A DNA stretch of 64,000 nucleotides from Dreissena polymorpha (lineage: Eukaryota > Mollusca > Bivalvia > Myida > Dreissenidae). Where the stretch lies: the NCBI RefSeq assembly GCF_020536995.1, contig NC_068355.1, positions 125,650,972 through 125,714,971 of the forward strand, given 5' to 3'. Made by a program: the position numbers and the translations under genes. Below the pieces are notes generated by a model that saw nothing but the letters and a program-made list of their open reading frames with translations, ran no database searches and was not told the origin of the DNA. Below, one piece after another: positions 11,977-24,450 of the stretch. Each line of letters opens with the position of its first letter. The first letter of the stretch is position 1.

Positions 11977-12395
11977 AGGGGCCTTTTCATGTTTGGGTAA
12001 ATTGAAAAAATTGAAAAAAGTTGTTTCAGATTCGCAAATTTGCATTTTAGTTATGAAATTTGTGATGAAACAGTAATACTGAACATTTACCTTGCCCTAA
12101 AACAGCCATTATATGCATCTTTTGACGACTTAAAAACCTAAAAATTATAAAGCGTTCCAACGCGAAACAAATGAATAATCTGGAATGTTCTGTTGTTGTC
12201 GTTATATTTTGTAAAAGGAGGATTGCTTATATTAAGTATAAAATACATCTTTCAGCGTTTATGGAAGAATGGCCGAGTGGTCTAAGTGGTAGACTTTTTA
12301 CTCCAAGACTCCATGGATCAGTGGTTCGATTCCTGCTGAGGGTTACTTTTTTTTCCTTTTTTAAATGTTGTTCTAGATCTTTTTCTGGCCCCTTC
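11977..12395 (+). mobile_element. TTAA-flanked element with embedded tRNA-like sequence, copy 1
   Basis: The element begins AGGGGCCTTTTCATGTTTGG directly after TTAA (11973-11976). It is colinear with the reverse complement of the 25022-25532 element through landmarks such as CAGTAATACTGAACATT, TATATGCATCTTTTGACGA and ATTATAAAGCGTTCCAACGC. It then carries a tRNA-like segment and a T-rich run. The right end is diverged: a GGCCCCTT near 12388-12395 may be the terminal repeat, but no clean duplication is seen there. Confidence 0.65.
12265..12350 (+). ncRNA. tRNA-like (Pol III promoter) segment in the element
   Basis: Box A TGGCCGAGTGG and box B GGTTCGATTCC both fit the internal RNA polymerase III promoter consensus (TRGYnnARnnGG and GGTTCGAnnCC), and a T-run follows. 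The box A region resembles class II (Leu/Ser) tRNAs. No proper acceptor stem is evident, so this is a tRNA-derived sequence and not a functional tRNA gene. Confidence 0.65.
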
Positions 12396-12399
12396 AAAA

Positions 12400-13300
12400 T
12401 CCTTTTGTAATTTAACGTTTAAACTTCAAATTTGGTTAATTTTATTTTGCAAATATGGACACCAAAGCATACCTTTCTTACAATGCATTTGAGATTAATG
12501 CATTTCAGGTATGACATTTCATAAGGAGAAAAAAACCGGCTTTCATTATTTCGATGAAACCCGCATTCGCGCACGTTCTTCATTGTAGATTCCAATATCA
12601 AAACATAACAGTCCTTTCTTAGCAAACAATACTGCTTTTCATGCACACAAATGAGAATGTAATACCTTATAGTAAATCAAGATTATTTTTTAGAAAGTAT
12701 TCCTTTGCCTCTCTCAATCAATAAGTGTACTGTAACATTACGGCGAGACGTATAAAGAACAAGGACGATTCTGATGCCTTCGACCAGAAGACAGTTTAAA
12801 TACACTTTCGTACATGATTTATGATTGGTATGTGTTGTTAAACGGTAAATACACTTGATTTAAATATAAACAATTTACATTAATAAACTTAACAACAATA
12901 ACATTTACACACAAGCATCATCGGACTTAACATAAACTACAGTTCAAGCAAGCATGTTTATCAATTATGATTATACTAAACAAATATTTAGGAAGATAAA
13001 TCAGTGTTACAAAAAGACTCCATAAGTTCCCACGAATAAGTATACAAGTTTGAAAAGTTGTTGAAAAAAGGCAGCTATTTCGCATACATTAAATTGTAGG
13101 AGCCATGATGGTTTACACGGCCGTCAGGCTTGTAAATTGATATTTAAGGAACAATTCTAATTTCATTAATTACCCAAACATAGACAACACCATGGACAGC
13201 TCTTTGATAGAAATACGCGCATTTTGATGGAGACCATACACTTTACAAATTATAAATTTAACTATGTAGCTAATAGAGCAGTATTCAGTCACATATGTTT
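12400..13300. other. No gene seen
   Basis: This AT-rich stretch has no motif, splice-bounded exon or obvious repeat that I can identify. Confidence 0.4.
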
Positions 13301-14240
13301 CTAATAACTGTCAATTTTACTTCAAATGCCTAAAAATAGATTTGATTCATTTTGAACATCCATTATTCACTCTGCAAAACTATATCGGATTCTTCAGATT
13401 AAACAATATAATTCGACACTGCTAAGCCAACCCGCTCTTTATCAGCAAGCGTTTATGAACATATGAACTGCAATTTGCAAATGTGAGATTAACTTTACAT
13501 GTAATTGTTTTTATGAATACGGAATTTTCAGTTCAATTTTAGGTTAAGAACAGGTCTTAGCTGCTTACGTGGAAATTTACTGATCAGTTACACTATTGTT
13601 ATTAAAAGTCATATGCATTAGAAGTGACATAATATTGTGCGCACGTTCTCCGGTGTTCAGATAATTGATACGTGTGTTACACACGAATAGCTTTAAAAGT
13701 ATATTGTTGTTTCGAGATATCCTGAGCAAAGCCGGAATAAAGTTATCATTCATAACATATTTTACTACATGCATGACTTGAGCATGACTCAAGAACGATC
13801 TTCATCGAAAGCACACACATGAAGAAAAGCAAACATTGAAGCAGCATGAAATACCGAAACATCAATACATCAATTTAACACACGGTTTAGCTGAATTCCA
13901 ATGGTCCTTTTGAAAAACGCGCTACATCTAACATGCTGGTCATCAAACTATTTAGTTGAAAGCATGAAACCCATGATTGGTATATCAGATGAGCTAATTG
14001 AATTAATGATCGTTATTGCCAGCTAATAATGCAGGAAAATTGATGTTTTGGGCTTTTTATCTGACCAAAGATCGAACTAAAAAGCCTTTCGACTGCGTCT
14101 GTGGTACAATATTTGATTTACATATTACAAGACTTATATGTTCCAATGACAAATGAAAGATAGAGTGATTATATATAATTTTGGTATCAATAACACTTGT
14201 TTGAAAACTTTGTTATAACTTGCGTGTTTCGGACGACGGC
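13300..14240 (+). repeat. Partial unit copy (copy 0): tail of the 18-kb unit
   Basis: This is colinear with 42.3-43.04 kb and 60.47-61.22 kb. Shared landmarks include ACTGCTAAnCCAAnCCnCTCTTTATCAGCA (13421, 42370, about 60575), AGATCGAAC.AAAAA (about 14069, 42857 and 61057) and a closing TTTCGnACGACG (about 14227, 43021 and 61220). It is non-coding and more diverged than the other two copies. Confidence 0.75.
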
Positions 14241-14353
14241 CCTGACCATAGTTTGTTCCTCAACACAAAATATATGTTTTTCTTTTTGCCCCTTATAAAT
14301 TATTTGCACTTGTTATTTTATTTAAACGTGAATTTCGTGAAAAAAAACATGTA

Positions 14354-17318
14354 GCCTGTTTTCCTGTCTATTCGTCCACCTAAGAGGTTGAACGCGCGCA
14401 TGCGCCTTACATGTTGATATGGATGAATGAAACTATTACACAAAGTTCAAGCAATATCTTATCTATAAGTTTAAACAACAAAAACTTGTCGATAACTTCG
14501 GTAACACAACTTATTTACTTACGAAAAGGTTGCTGTCGACAAATCAGAATCATCCAAACGTTTCCTATGTATTCGTTCACATCATTCGATGACGTCACGC
14601 GCACACAATTTGAGGCCTCGGAAGGGGAAACACAGATCGGTGAATTGCACTATGACTGAGACATAAAAGATGAGCCCTTTCGCCACGAGAATATATTACA
14701 TATGCCGTCCGAAATTATATTTCCTGTCATTAATCATAAAATAAACACAAATAACAACTGTAGAAATAAGATACACATCTAAACAACAATAAACTTTGTA
14801 ATATTAACAACAACAAAAAGATAAAGTTTGTCTTTCGAAGTTTAAATTATGCAGTGCATGCACCGAAAAGCATCTCCCCTCCTCAAGACTCTTTTCTTGT
14901 CACAGAAAGCAAGGTGAACCCAATGTCCGCACTCATCACACTGTGCCCAGTTTACTATTTTAATAAACGAATTTTCGTCAGCTCTGCGAGGATAAAAAAG
15001 TCCACATACGCAGCAGACCTCGCTTTCCCCTTCTGAATCAGTTGAGTTGTCGCTGTCATTTATGTGAATGTCATTTACGTGAATGACATTTAACCCACTT
15101 GTAGAGGGCTGTGGACTTTTTGTGAGCTGCGGAAACGCTGGGGTCACGTCAACCTTTTGGGAGGAATACAAGTCTACTTCTTCAATGTACTGCTCGCTCG
15201 TGATTTCTTTACCACCAGGGTTTGGTTTAGAAAGTTTTTTTCTCTTATTCATGCAGTTACATTTCTTATTTGTTTGCACAGTTGTTTTATTTTTTTCTGC
15301 GTCTGCCTTTTTTTGTAGATAAGCATCGATTGCCTCTTTTCCTGAACAAAGTGCATTTATCTTTTGAAGCGGTGTCTCGTCTCTAAATGCTTCACACGGG
15401 TATAATTGGTTCTGTGAAATTGCTGTCTTGTCAAGTGGGTATATTCCTGTTTTCTTAAAGGCAGACACAATGTTCCACGGACTCATAGCCTTTAGATACG
15501 CTTGACAGGCGATGGCAGCTATATCGTACTTAGTTACGATTTTACCCATGTTTGTTTTCATGTACGCGGAACATTCGCTGTAATAAAACCGCTTGAATGG
15601 CCCGAACACTGCGACATCAAGAGGTTGTAAAACATGTGAAGTGTGCGCCGGCAATACAAATATGTGTATGTTGTTGGTAAGCGCCCATTGGATCAACTCG
15701 GATGATGTATGAGTTGTATGCCCATCAAGTATAAGTAGGACGGGTTGGTTCTCGTGGTCCCGTTTTACATGTTTTAGAAAATGGATTTTTAGGTAATCCT
15801 GAAAAACTGTTGTCGTTGACCACCCGGAATCGTACATAGCATAACCGGCCCCAGCAGATGCACCTTGCATTAAGTCTTCGTTGAATCTTTTACCTGTTAA
15901 ATTATAACATATTATTTAGATTTAAGTCCGAAACATATCGGTAGTATTGATCGAAAAAGACGTAATATCATTTGGTCACTATCAATTTATCGTTTTAAAT
16001 GAGATTACATATTGAGTTTCTCTTTCTTTCACAGTGTTTTTTTACTTATAAAGTCATGTTCGTAATAAAAATAGTTTGACGTAAAATTGTATAAACTATG
16101 GTTAATGGCAAAGATATTCGATATTCGTTTTTATACCTCACCTTTAAAAACAAAGTAGGGAGGTATGTTGCTTCCAGCTGCGTTGGCACATGCTATGAGG
16201 GTCGTCGTTGTTGATCGTGGGGACGTTACTGAATGTGGTTTTTCATTGGAAGGGGCAATAATATTTGGCGGTCTGTGCTCTGGACTTATGCCAGTCTCGT
16301 CCATATTAAATATCAGGTCTGGCCTGTTTTCAAGATGTAGGGTGTCAATGGTATTCTTAAGATTGTGAAAGTATGTCTGAACGGCCTCTGGGGTTGTATT
16401 TTTCGCTCTGTTGGAATCCAGAGCAGATGGCTTTAGTGTTGAAAGCCTTTCTCTCCAACGTCCCAAGAAACCATAAAGCCAACAGTTACTTAGGGGTTTG
16501 TCTCTTTTCCTTCTTCCAAGCTTGAACGCCAGTTCGCCGGCAAGTTTTTTCATTTCCATATTTGAATACCCGTATCCCAATCTTGCACATTGTTCCGCAT
16601 GTTCTACCAGCCCCAGTTCCTCTTCTGTCTCAAGTACGGTTTCCCTCGCAAAATCTTCAGGATCAACCTTGCCAGAGACTCTGTCCCTCAATGTCTGGTA
16701 GGGGACACCATATTCCCTCGCCGCCTTGCGCAGAGACGATCTATGATTCTTTACTTCATAGTAAGCCTTTAGAATGTTATCTTTTGTATAGTTTCTATAC
16801 TTGCCATGATATCTGGATGGAGTGGGCTTTTGAACGAAAGAAATTATTAGGAATTATTGGGCTCAACAATTGTAGAATTTGCAAAAAGATAAACGCCATA
16901 ACGTTAATTGAAAATTAATTGACTACGGACATCGCAGTAACCCCATTGCGGGCCTCAATATTTGAGCTAAAGCATCTGTGTGACTTGATAAAATTACGTC
17001 ATTTGATCCGGGCAATCCTAACAGCCTTGCAGACGGAAAGACAAATGTAAACACGGAGAAAAAATGTGAATTATATGCATATTTCATTTAAAGGATGACT
17101 GTTTTGGGCGAAAGGTTGGTTTATATTTTGAAAAATAGTTAAATTGAATAGATTACTTACGTTTTTAGTTCGCATTTTTCACATATCTGGGGAGCAAAAT
17201 ATCTCCTGTCAAAACTTGTATAGAAACCGGGCACGCGCGACCGTTCGGATTGCGGCAAATTTCGCGTGAAGATTGTTCACGAATAGATAGGGCTGAACGA
17301 ATAGATAGGAAAGAAGGC
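14354..17318 (-). mobile_element. Complete pogo/Tigger-type DNA transposon, 2.97 kb
   Basis: The element is bounded by TA on both sides (14352-14353 and 17319-17320). Its inverted termini read GCCTGTTTTCCTGTCTATTC on the left and GCCTTCTTTCCTATCTATTC on the reverse complement of the right; about 22 of the first 27 positions match (hand count). A TA target duplication and a DDE transposase with HTH and CENP-B-like N-terminal modules are hallmarks of the pogo/Tigger branch of Tc1/mariner. GC-rich subterminal sequence (GAACGCGCGCATGCG on the left, a GCGCGAC stretch on the right) may be transposase-binding sites. Boundaries are seen directly; family placement follows from the protein. Confidence 0.85.
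14842..16826 (-). CDS. Pogo/Tigger/jerky-like DDE transposase with C-terminal PHD-like finger
   Basis: Exon 16826-16142 joins exon 15893-14842 across a clean intron (donor AAAG|GTGAGG, acceptor TTTAACAG|GTAAAAG). This restores FVFKGKRFNEDLMQGAS, as usual in this family. The two exons give 578 residues. Residues 1-55 form a Psq/HTH-like module (KDNILKAYYEVKN, SLRKAAREYGVPYQTLRDR). Residues about 70-150 are CENP-B-like (WLYGFLGRWRERLS). The DDE_1 core follows, with FNMDETG, LLILDGHTTH and HVLQPLDVAVFGPFK supplying three acidic residues. The C-terminus has CCVCG...CDECGHWVH...FC...CMHC, a C4HC3 PHD-like finger. The frame is intact. No in-frame ATG precedes the HTH and an in-frame stop lies just upstream of 16826, so a short 5' exon is expected at about 16.9-17.2 kb. 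It sits within intact TIRs, so it is probably a transposase; domestication is less likely. Confidence 0.85.
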
Positions 17319-17395
17319 TATTTGAAAAAAAAAATAAATAAATAAATAAAACAAGACTAATCAAATTCTTGTCCATTTTCTGAATTTTGTATTCT

Positions 17396-17500
17396 ATATA
17401 GACAGTCGACTTAGCAAAATGTTGCCAGTCGACTGAATGTAGACGGTCGTGTAAATGGTATAGCATGTAGTCAGTCGACTGAAAGTAGATTAGTTTAAAC
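17396..17500 (-). repeat. GTCGACTGAA-motif repeat beside the LINE
   Basis: The motif CAGTCGACTGAA recurs with GGTATAGCATGTAGTCAG between copies. A same-orientation copy lies at 19975-20060, on the other side of the LINE, and fragments lie at 43180-43290. The LINE therefore appears to have landed in a dispersed satellite-like sequence. Confidence 0.65.
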
Positions 17501-19978
17501 ATATTTATTTCAAACAAGTTGACATTATTTATACATATAATATCATACACAATACTCATACTTTCATGTTCGAAAAGGATTAGAACGAAAGACACAGTCT
17601 TATATGGTTCTTCTCCCTTGCTATATGAAACGTTACATGTTTACGGACATAATTGGCTATGTAAGGCTAAGTGAACAATATGTTGATACAAAGAAGCTCT
17701 ATTTATAGAATTATACTTGCTTAATAAAATTAATATGTTGACATATTTGAGAAATGTACGAAATAAAGAGAAAGATTAGGAAAGGAAAGAAAGAAGATAT
17801 TTGTGAAGACTTGTTGAGTTCGAGCGAGAAAGAAAAAGAATTATGTGAATCGTTCTGTAGCATAGTTACATATCAAATCGCTAACTATTTATAATAAATT
17901 TGTGAACTGCATCAGCTATTTTAGTAATTTGGTTAAGTAGTCGCGTGATGCGTCTCCATATAGAATAGTTTCGATGCATGGGGCAGAATACATTGATATT
18001 GTGTTAATGAGTTCATCACGAATGTGTATATACTGATTGCATTCAAGGAAGTAGTGTGACGTAGTTTCGTGAAGTCCACATTGACATAGAGGCGATGTGA
18101 TTATGTTGCGTCTGAACAGATGAGCATTAAGAGTGCTACACTCCGTTCTTAAGCGCGTATGTAACATTTGAAAGCGCCTTTCGCCATATGAAAATAAAGG
18201 ATTTGAGATCGGGCGATCACTGTTAATTAGTCTTTTGAAAGAATGGAGCGTTTCAGCATTTTTGATGTCGTCGGGGAGACGATTCCATTCGGATACAGTA
18301 GATGGTAAGAAAGGACTTGAATATAATGATGTTCTAGCTTGAATTGTTTGTAAATGTGATGAATTTCTTAGAGAGTAATTGTTACGTGAACCCACTGTTG
18401 GAGGCAAGATAGATTGCATATAGTTTGGGACATTGGTGGAATTCATTTTATACATTAATATTAATTTGTGTTTGCATCTGCGTTGGCTGATGGTTTCCCA
18501 CCCTAGCTTATTTAAAAGGTCTTCAATTGAGACTAGACGTGTGCATCCAGATGTTATTCGCGCTGCTTCAGTATGGATTTTATCAAGTTCATCTTTTTCA
18601 TATTGTGTACAATTATCAAAAACAGTGTCAGAATATTCAAGAATTGGTCTTATAAAAGAAAAGTATATTTTCTCGAGAGTTTTTCTATCGAGAATAGTTT
18701 TTAGACGACGCATTATATGGACTCGTTTCCATGCTTTTTCTTTTACATACGATATATGTGCATGCCAAGTACAGTCATTTGAAATCAAAACACCTAAATG
18801 TTTATGGACGGCAACGATCGGTATATTAATATTATGCATTGTTAATGGCGGATGAGATGGTTTGTTTATTTTTCTAGATATTAGCATTGATTCGGATTTA
18901 GAGGGGTTGAAGCTTACTAACCATTTATCTGCCCACATAGAGATTTTATCAATATCTGATTGTAAAATGGTTGCAGTTTCGTTTGGTGAGTTAACGACCA
19001 TAACAAGACTGGTATCATCTGCGAACAAGTGGATTTGTGCTTGTATATCAGTTATAATATCATTTATGTACACTAGAAACATGAGAGGGCCTAAAATAGA
19101 ACCTTGAGGGACGCCGGCACTTATTTCAATAAGATTCGAGTGCGCTCCTGGTAACATTACTTTTTGTTTGCGATCGGACAGATAGTTGGACAAAAATATA
19201 ATAAATTTCCTCGGATGCCTGCTTGTTGAAGTTTGAATAATACACCTTTGTGCCAGACTCTGTCGAAAGCTTTACTTATATCAAAAAATACAACTCTAAC
19301 ATCGAGACCATTGTCTAGCGCTCTGCAAAAGGTATTATAGATATATGTTAGTTGGTTAACAATCGAATCACCAGGCACGAAACCAGATTGAGTGGGAGCA
19401 AACAATGAATTAGCATTCAAGAAATTAAAAATGTGTTTGTGTACTATTCTCTCAAAGACCTTCTCAGTAGTATTAAGGAGTGAAATAGGTCGGTAGTTTG
19501 ACGTTAAGGCTGGATCACCCTTTTTGAAAACCGGGCACACATTTGCAATTTTCCAACAAGCAGGCATTTTGCAGGAGTGTAGACAAGAATTAAACAAATC
19601 ACACAGTGGATGACTTAATTTATACATTGCCTCTTTGAGAATGCGATTATCTATTCCATCAGGAACAGAAGCTTTTCCAATCTTAAGGCATTTTATTGAG
19701 TCAATGACTTTCTCCTGAGTGATGTGAATAGAATGAAGAATATTATCATTTACATTGTGTATAGATGGGAGATTGTGATTTCGTTCATCAACGGAGCACT
19801 GGCTTGCGAAATACTTGTTTAACATATCAGCTTTACATGCGTCATCCGCTTCAAAGGTACTTGTTTGATCATCGTAAAGAGGAGGAATTGAATTGTTTGT
19901 GCTAGACGGGATAAATGTTCGGAGCGTTTTCCACCAGTCTTTAGCGCAAAGTTCAGAGGATTTAATTTTTTCCGTAGA
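17500..19978 (-). mobile_element. 5'-truncated non-LTR retrotransposon (LINE), reverse transcriptase
   Basis: The reading frame runs from about 19978 to a stop at 17916, with one frame change near 19165-19193 where LLYF and LSNYLSDRKQ should join. It contains KDWWKTL, NYRPISLLNTTEKVFERI, QSGFVPGDS, motif A VVFFDISKAFDRVW, AGVPQGSILGP and the catalytic FADDTSL. The C-terminus, CQCGLHETTSHYFLECNQY, is a zinc-knuckle-like tail. The endonuclease domain is missing: the copy begins within the region just before the RT. About 400 bp of 3' untranslated sequence lie to the right of the stop on the minus strand. The clade (Jockey, CR1 or I-like) is not resolved. The copy is inactive because of truncation and the frameshift. 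Confidence 0.85.
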
Positions 19979-20060
19979 TTGAATGTAGATTGTCGAATGA
20001 ACGGTATAGCATGCTTTTAGTCGACTGAATAACATGTAGTCAGTTGACTGAATGTTGACA
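19975..20060 (-). repeat. Second GTCGACTGAA-motif copy, 5' side of the LINE
   Basis: This copy shares TTGAATGTAGAYnGTC, GGTATAGCATG and AnTCGACTGAA with 17396-17500 in the same orientation. The LINE's truncation point coincides with the start of this repeat. Confidence 0.6.
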
Positions 20061-20064
20061 GACA

Positions 20065-22090
20065 ACTTAATGTGGGCGCTACAGTCGATAGTTCAGTGAT
20101 GTGGCAATATATGTATGGAACATGCACGCTTTACACTTACAATTGTCAGTACGAATATCCAAAACTGAATGACCATCAAGATCTACAATACTTGCTCGTG
20201 AAAACTTATGAAAGCCTCTAAGCGTTAAATGTATTGCGATCTGGTATATTTATTATCTTCTTATTTAAAAATTAAAATAAAAACAATACATGGATTAAGT
20301 CAAATGCATCGTAAACTTGTCATCATATTCAGAATGAAACACTGCTTTTCGGCAACTTCCCATGATACTGCATGTTTGTTATTGTATTTTCACATAAATT
20401 ACATAAAACTTCTTTAATAAGTATACATCAAGTTGTTTTAAAACGCATGCATTTTGCAGGATTTTAGGTAATGTTTTCTTTTATATGAAAGTATTATGCT
20501 GTAGATGTGAGAGTATTGCATGGCACCAATAGCTGATGCAGCTTATGGTTCTGGTTTGGCTGTAAAGGAATAAATTTACATGAACTCTTACAGTCAACAC
20601 ACCACATAACGAATCGAATAGGACAACATTACAAAATGTATTTTTCATTATTTTCTCATGCTAGTTACTATTGTTTGATTTTGTAAGCAAGTCCTTATTA
20701 CTTCGTTTAAAAATATGAAGGAAATATTTTTAATTTGTGATAACATGTGTTCTAATACAAAGAGAACAAACACCTCATTTTGACTCGTGTAAATGCTAGC
20801 TGAATCCACTCATATTGTTCTAGCATGTTGGTGGATTTGAAGACAGTCGTCAACCATCTGCAATCTTAATGATACTGAAGACGAATATCGTTTGTTTCTT
20901 AAGCGTCCCATATATTTATCCATATTCGAAAATAATATATTCCAAAATATATCTATACCCACACGAGTATACTAAAATATAGACGTTTAATGCAAAGCGA
21001 AAATAATACAACTTCACAATGGTTGACAATATACTGTCATAAAGGCTCAAAAGAGACACGTTCATGTATACAGGTTAAACTGATATATTTGGTGGATTAT
21101 ATGATACTCAAACTGCTCACGTTACGTTACACAAACACATCTTTTTTTATTGTTTATGAAAATTGATCTTACTTAAGTATAATGTATGCTTTTGCATTTA
21201 CTCATTTAATTTAATACATATAACAAATGCTGTTATTATTTATGAATATACATGATGATGATCTTTACATTCTAAAATCTTAATTAACTATTATGTTCTT
21301 GTTCTGTTTTGTCAACACAAAATAACGACATAAACGTGGTATAGAGACTCTAACGGCGTGAAACGACAATAATGATGTGTTTAGCCTTGTTTGTTGTTCA
21401 GACAGGCAATTGTGTCGTTCTGTCGTGTTATGTAGATGATTTTCAAACCCGCCAACAAGTTGATAATCAGCTTACATACATCAAAAATGCTGTAGGTCTG
21501 TTACTTATTTTCACACGTAAATTGGTTGAATACTTAAGACGGGACGTTTTCTGTAACAAACATGTATTTTACCCCAATACAAAAAGTAAAACCAACACGT
21601 ATATTTACGTGAATATGTGCTAATGATTTTTTGTACAAATTATTTAAGCACTTTATACAAACTTTTTCAACTGGTTATTATACTCATTAACTAAATACGT
21701 GTCTACTATTATTTGACTGATTCTGCTTTAGTTTTGTGGCTGTGTTTCCTTCCGTTATCAGACACATGCCTTAGTATTTACATAATTACTTGACATAGGC
21801 CGTAGATCTGTTGTCCAGGACTGCTTTTGCTATAAGTTATACGTTTCAACGTGTTACGTACTGCAAAGGTGAACCATCTTTTTCTTGGACGAGTAACAAA
21901 GGCTTCTGCTCATTAAAAAAATGCCGATTTTCTACTTTAACTATTAAACGTATTTTCCAATTATCCAGCAGGTACGATTTGCTTGATTTAGCAGTATTGC
22001 TGCTGTATCAATAAGGAACTCTACGGCGCGGAATCTCTCACCTATATCCTTTAGGGGTGGGTCAATAAAAAACGTTCAGTATATTTTAAA
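20065..22090. other. No gene seen
   Basis: This is AT-rich sequence. Open frames at 21372-21623 and 21811-22014 match no family that I know and lack convincing splice or start context. No repeat partner was found elsewhere in the window. Confidence 0.4.
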
Positions 22091-22569
22091 AAGCATCCCA
22101 GTGGGCATCAAACGTTTTGCGGACGTTGCTGCAACGTAATATTTAGGTCGCAACGTCGGCAACCATTACCGAACGTTGCCACAACGTTGCATACAAAACA
22201 ATACCCGGACGTTTCATCAAACCTTGCAATTTGGTTGTCACAATGGTCTATATGAAAGTTTTCCCGACGTTTTTTCCCAACGTTGCTGCGACGTTTTTTT
22301 CCACGTTGCTGCAACGTTGTATTTAGGTTGCATTCAAACGTTGCAGTTTGGTTGTCACAATGGAATATATGAAAGTTTTTCCGACGTTTTTTTCCAACGT
22401 TGCTGCAACGTTGTATTTAGGTTGCATTCAAACGTTGCAGTTTGGTTGTCACAATGGTGTATATGAAAGTTTTCCCGACGTTTTTTTCCAACGTTGCTGC
22501 AACGTTGTATTTAGGTTGCATTCAAACGTAGGATTTAAAAAAAAAATAATAATATAAAAATAAAACTAT

Positions 22570-23106
22570 TTACTGTCAACCGCCATTTCGAGTATTATCG
22601 GCATATATGCACACTGTCGAGTCCGTTACCTAGAAAGAACAAGTACTTGGTGTCTATAGAGGGGATAATGAAACGCTCCCCGAGTGGGAATCGTACTTTA
22701 TAATAATACAGTTCATGCACAGCATCAATGAAAATATGATTTCTTGTAAATTTTAGAAATTCATTTTTTTAATTTTTACAAATCAGTTGCCTAAACTTAA
22801 AGCTGCTAAAGATGAACTTTAACTCAAAATCGCCGGATAAAAAAATTGTTTAAGTTGTGTTATGCATTAAAATGGTAGAATCTAGTTTCAAAGTTTCAAC
22901 CAAAAATAAATAGTCAACATTTTTGTCTGAAACTTTCAACAATCGCCGTGGTGTTTGCCTAGCGATCGGGAGTTGGTGGGTTCGATACCCACTCGGGGAG
23001 CGTTTCATTAACTCCTCTATAGACATCAAATAATGGTTTTTTCTAAGAAACGAACTCGAAAATGTCCATAACTGCCGATACTTATCGAAAGAGCGGTTGG
23101 CAGTAT
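22570..23106. mobile_element. Second foldback nested inside the first
   Basis: Inverted arms over 100 bp long begin TACTGTCAACCGCC on the left and TACTGCCAACCGCT on the right, and continue through TATCGGCA, CGAGTnCG, GTGTCTATAGAGG and GAAACGCTCCCCGAGTGGG. It splits the AACGTTGC element into left and right parts, so it is the younger insertion or a recurrent core. Confidence 0.7.
22945..22995 (+). ncRNA. tRNA-like fragment with box B
   Basis: GGGTTCGATACCC is a perfect box B, closed by its own five-base stem as in a T-arm. TAGCGATCGGG, about 20 bases upstream, is a weak box A. It lies at the inner end of the right arm of the nested foldback. A degraded mirror image is present near 22680-22695. 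It is probably a tRNA-derived SINE remnant. Confidence 0.45.
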
Positions 23107-23329
23107 TTTTTTTTTTAATTGTATATTATTTAAAAAATAGAATTTAAAAATACTGCGTTTTAATGCGACCTAAATACAACGTTGCAGCAATGTTGGGAAA
23201 AAACGTCGCAGCAACGTTTGGATAAAACGTCGGGAAAATTGTCATATAGACCATTGGTACAACCAAACTGCAATGTTCGGATGCAACCAAAATACAACGT
23301 TGCAGCAACGCTGGATGCCTACTGGGAAA

Positions 23330-24450
23330 TTGAGAAAATTATTTTAAGGCTATATCTACCCCGGTGAATACAAAACATGTTCACAAATGTTAAACCATGT
23401 TTCACATCTGATATGGTATGTAAACATATATTTCATTTATTAAATTACCTACCACATATGTGAACACGTGCTTCAATAGGTTAATTTTGATGCTATCAAT
23501 AAATAGGACTTACTTGAACAGGTTGCAATAGAATGATTTATACTTAGAACCAATGAAGAGCAAAGCGATAATATGAGGTTATGTTCTTAATTTTCAGTAT
23601 GCCCGTACCGTTTTTTCTGGTATTTCAAATGGAACTAAACTAATTCACCAAAAAAATCATGAAACAATTTTCTCGTTCTGTAACCCTGATAGATCTGCAT
23701 TCCACAACGATGACGATACTTTTCCATAAACAACTGCAAGTTTTATTCGAAGTTGTTGTCGTCTTTTAATACAAGTTTTTTGTTTTTCATAGTTTATGAC
23801 TTTGACATCTTTGGGGTGAGCCTTGCTACACCATCAAACATGGGTCATCCTTTTTAGAGCGTTTTTAGCGGCTTTAATTTTAACCTATAAGCAACGCGTT
23901 TTCAAGTATTGAAACATATATGGGTCAATATAATTCCATTCTGAGTGTTTATAAAAAAAGCTGGTAGAAGCATATATCTTAATTGATATAGTATGCCTCT
24001 GTTTGCATGAAAATGTTGCTTCTTGTCGATCTCTTGTTGTCATTATATACTTTATAAAAGAACCTTTATTAGTTCATGAAAACACACTTAAATGACATCA
24101 ATATGCTAAAAAGAAAAGAAATACTAGCATGCTTCCATTGTTTACAAAGCTAAAATTGAGGCATTCAATTTTGGCGTTTGACTGAACAGTTGTTATAATC
24201 TTTCTTTTAACTTGCGTTTTTGATGACTTATGTGCCGTCTAGACATTCATAAGCGCAATGTATCACTACAAAACACATGTTTTTGCGTACGTCTCATACA
24301 AATTAGTTTCTAATATATAATGCGTTTGTCTGTGCGTATTGTAGATTCATTTTGTATTATTGTTTGCGCTCGAATCGTTTTTATCTTACGTTCAATTATG
24401 TGAACCACAGCCCGATTGAGTAAGTAGATTATGTTGAACGTTTTTGAAAA
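23330..24450. other. No gene seen
   Basis: AT-rich sequence without identifiable exons, repeats or motifs. It lies between the foldback element and the start of unit A. Confidence 0.4.

Larger units (their letters stand above)
22096..23327. mobile_element. Foldback element built of AACGTTGC repeats, 1.23 kb
   Basis: The ends are inverted: TCCCAGTGGGCATC at 22096 and TCCCAGTAGGCATC as the reverse complement of 23314-23327. The left side holds three to four tandem 94-bp units, each with the palindrome-like AACGTTGCTGCAACGTT and TTTGGTTGTCACAATGG (TTAGGTTGCATTC at about 22322, 22416 and 22510). The right side, 23165-23320, is the inverted counterpart with about one unit. Translations across it are periodic and meaningless. 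Confidence 0.75.

Noticed and set aside
22108-22557. Frames with LQFGCHNG repeats
   Set aside because: They are periodic translation of the 94-bp repeat.
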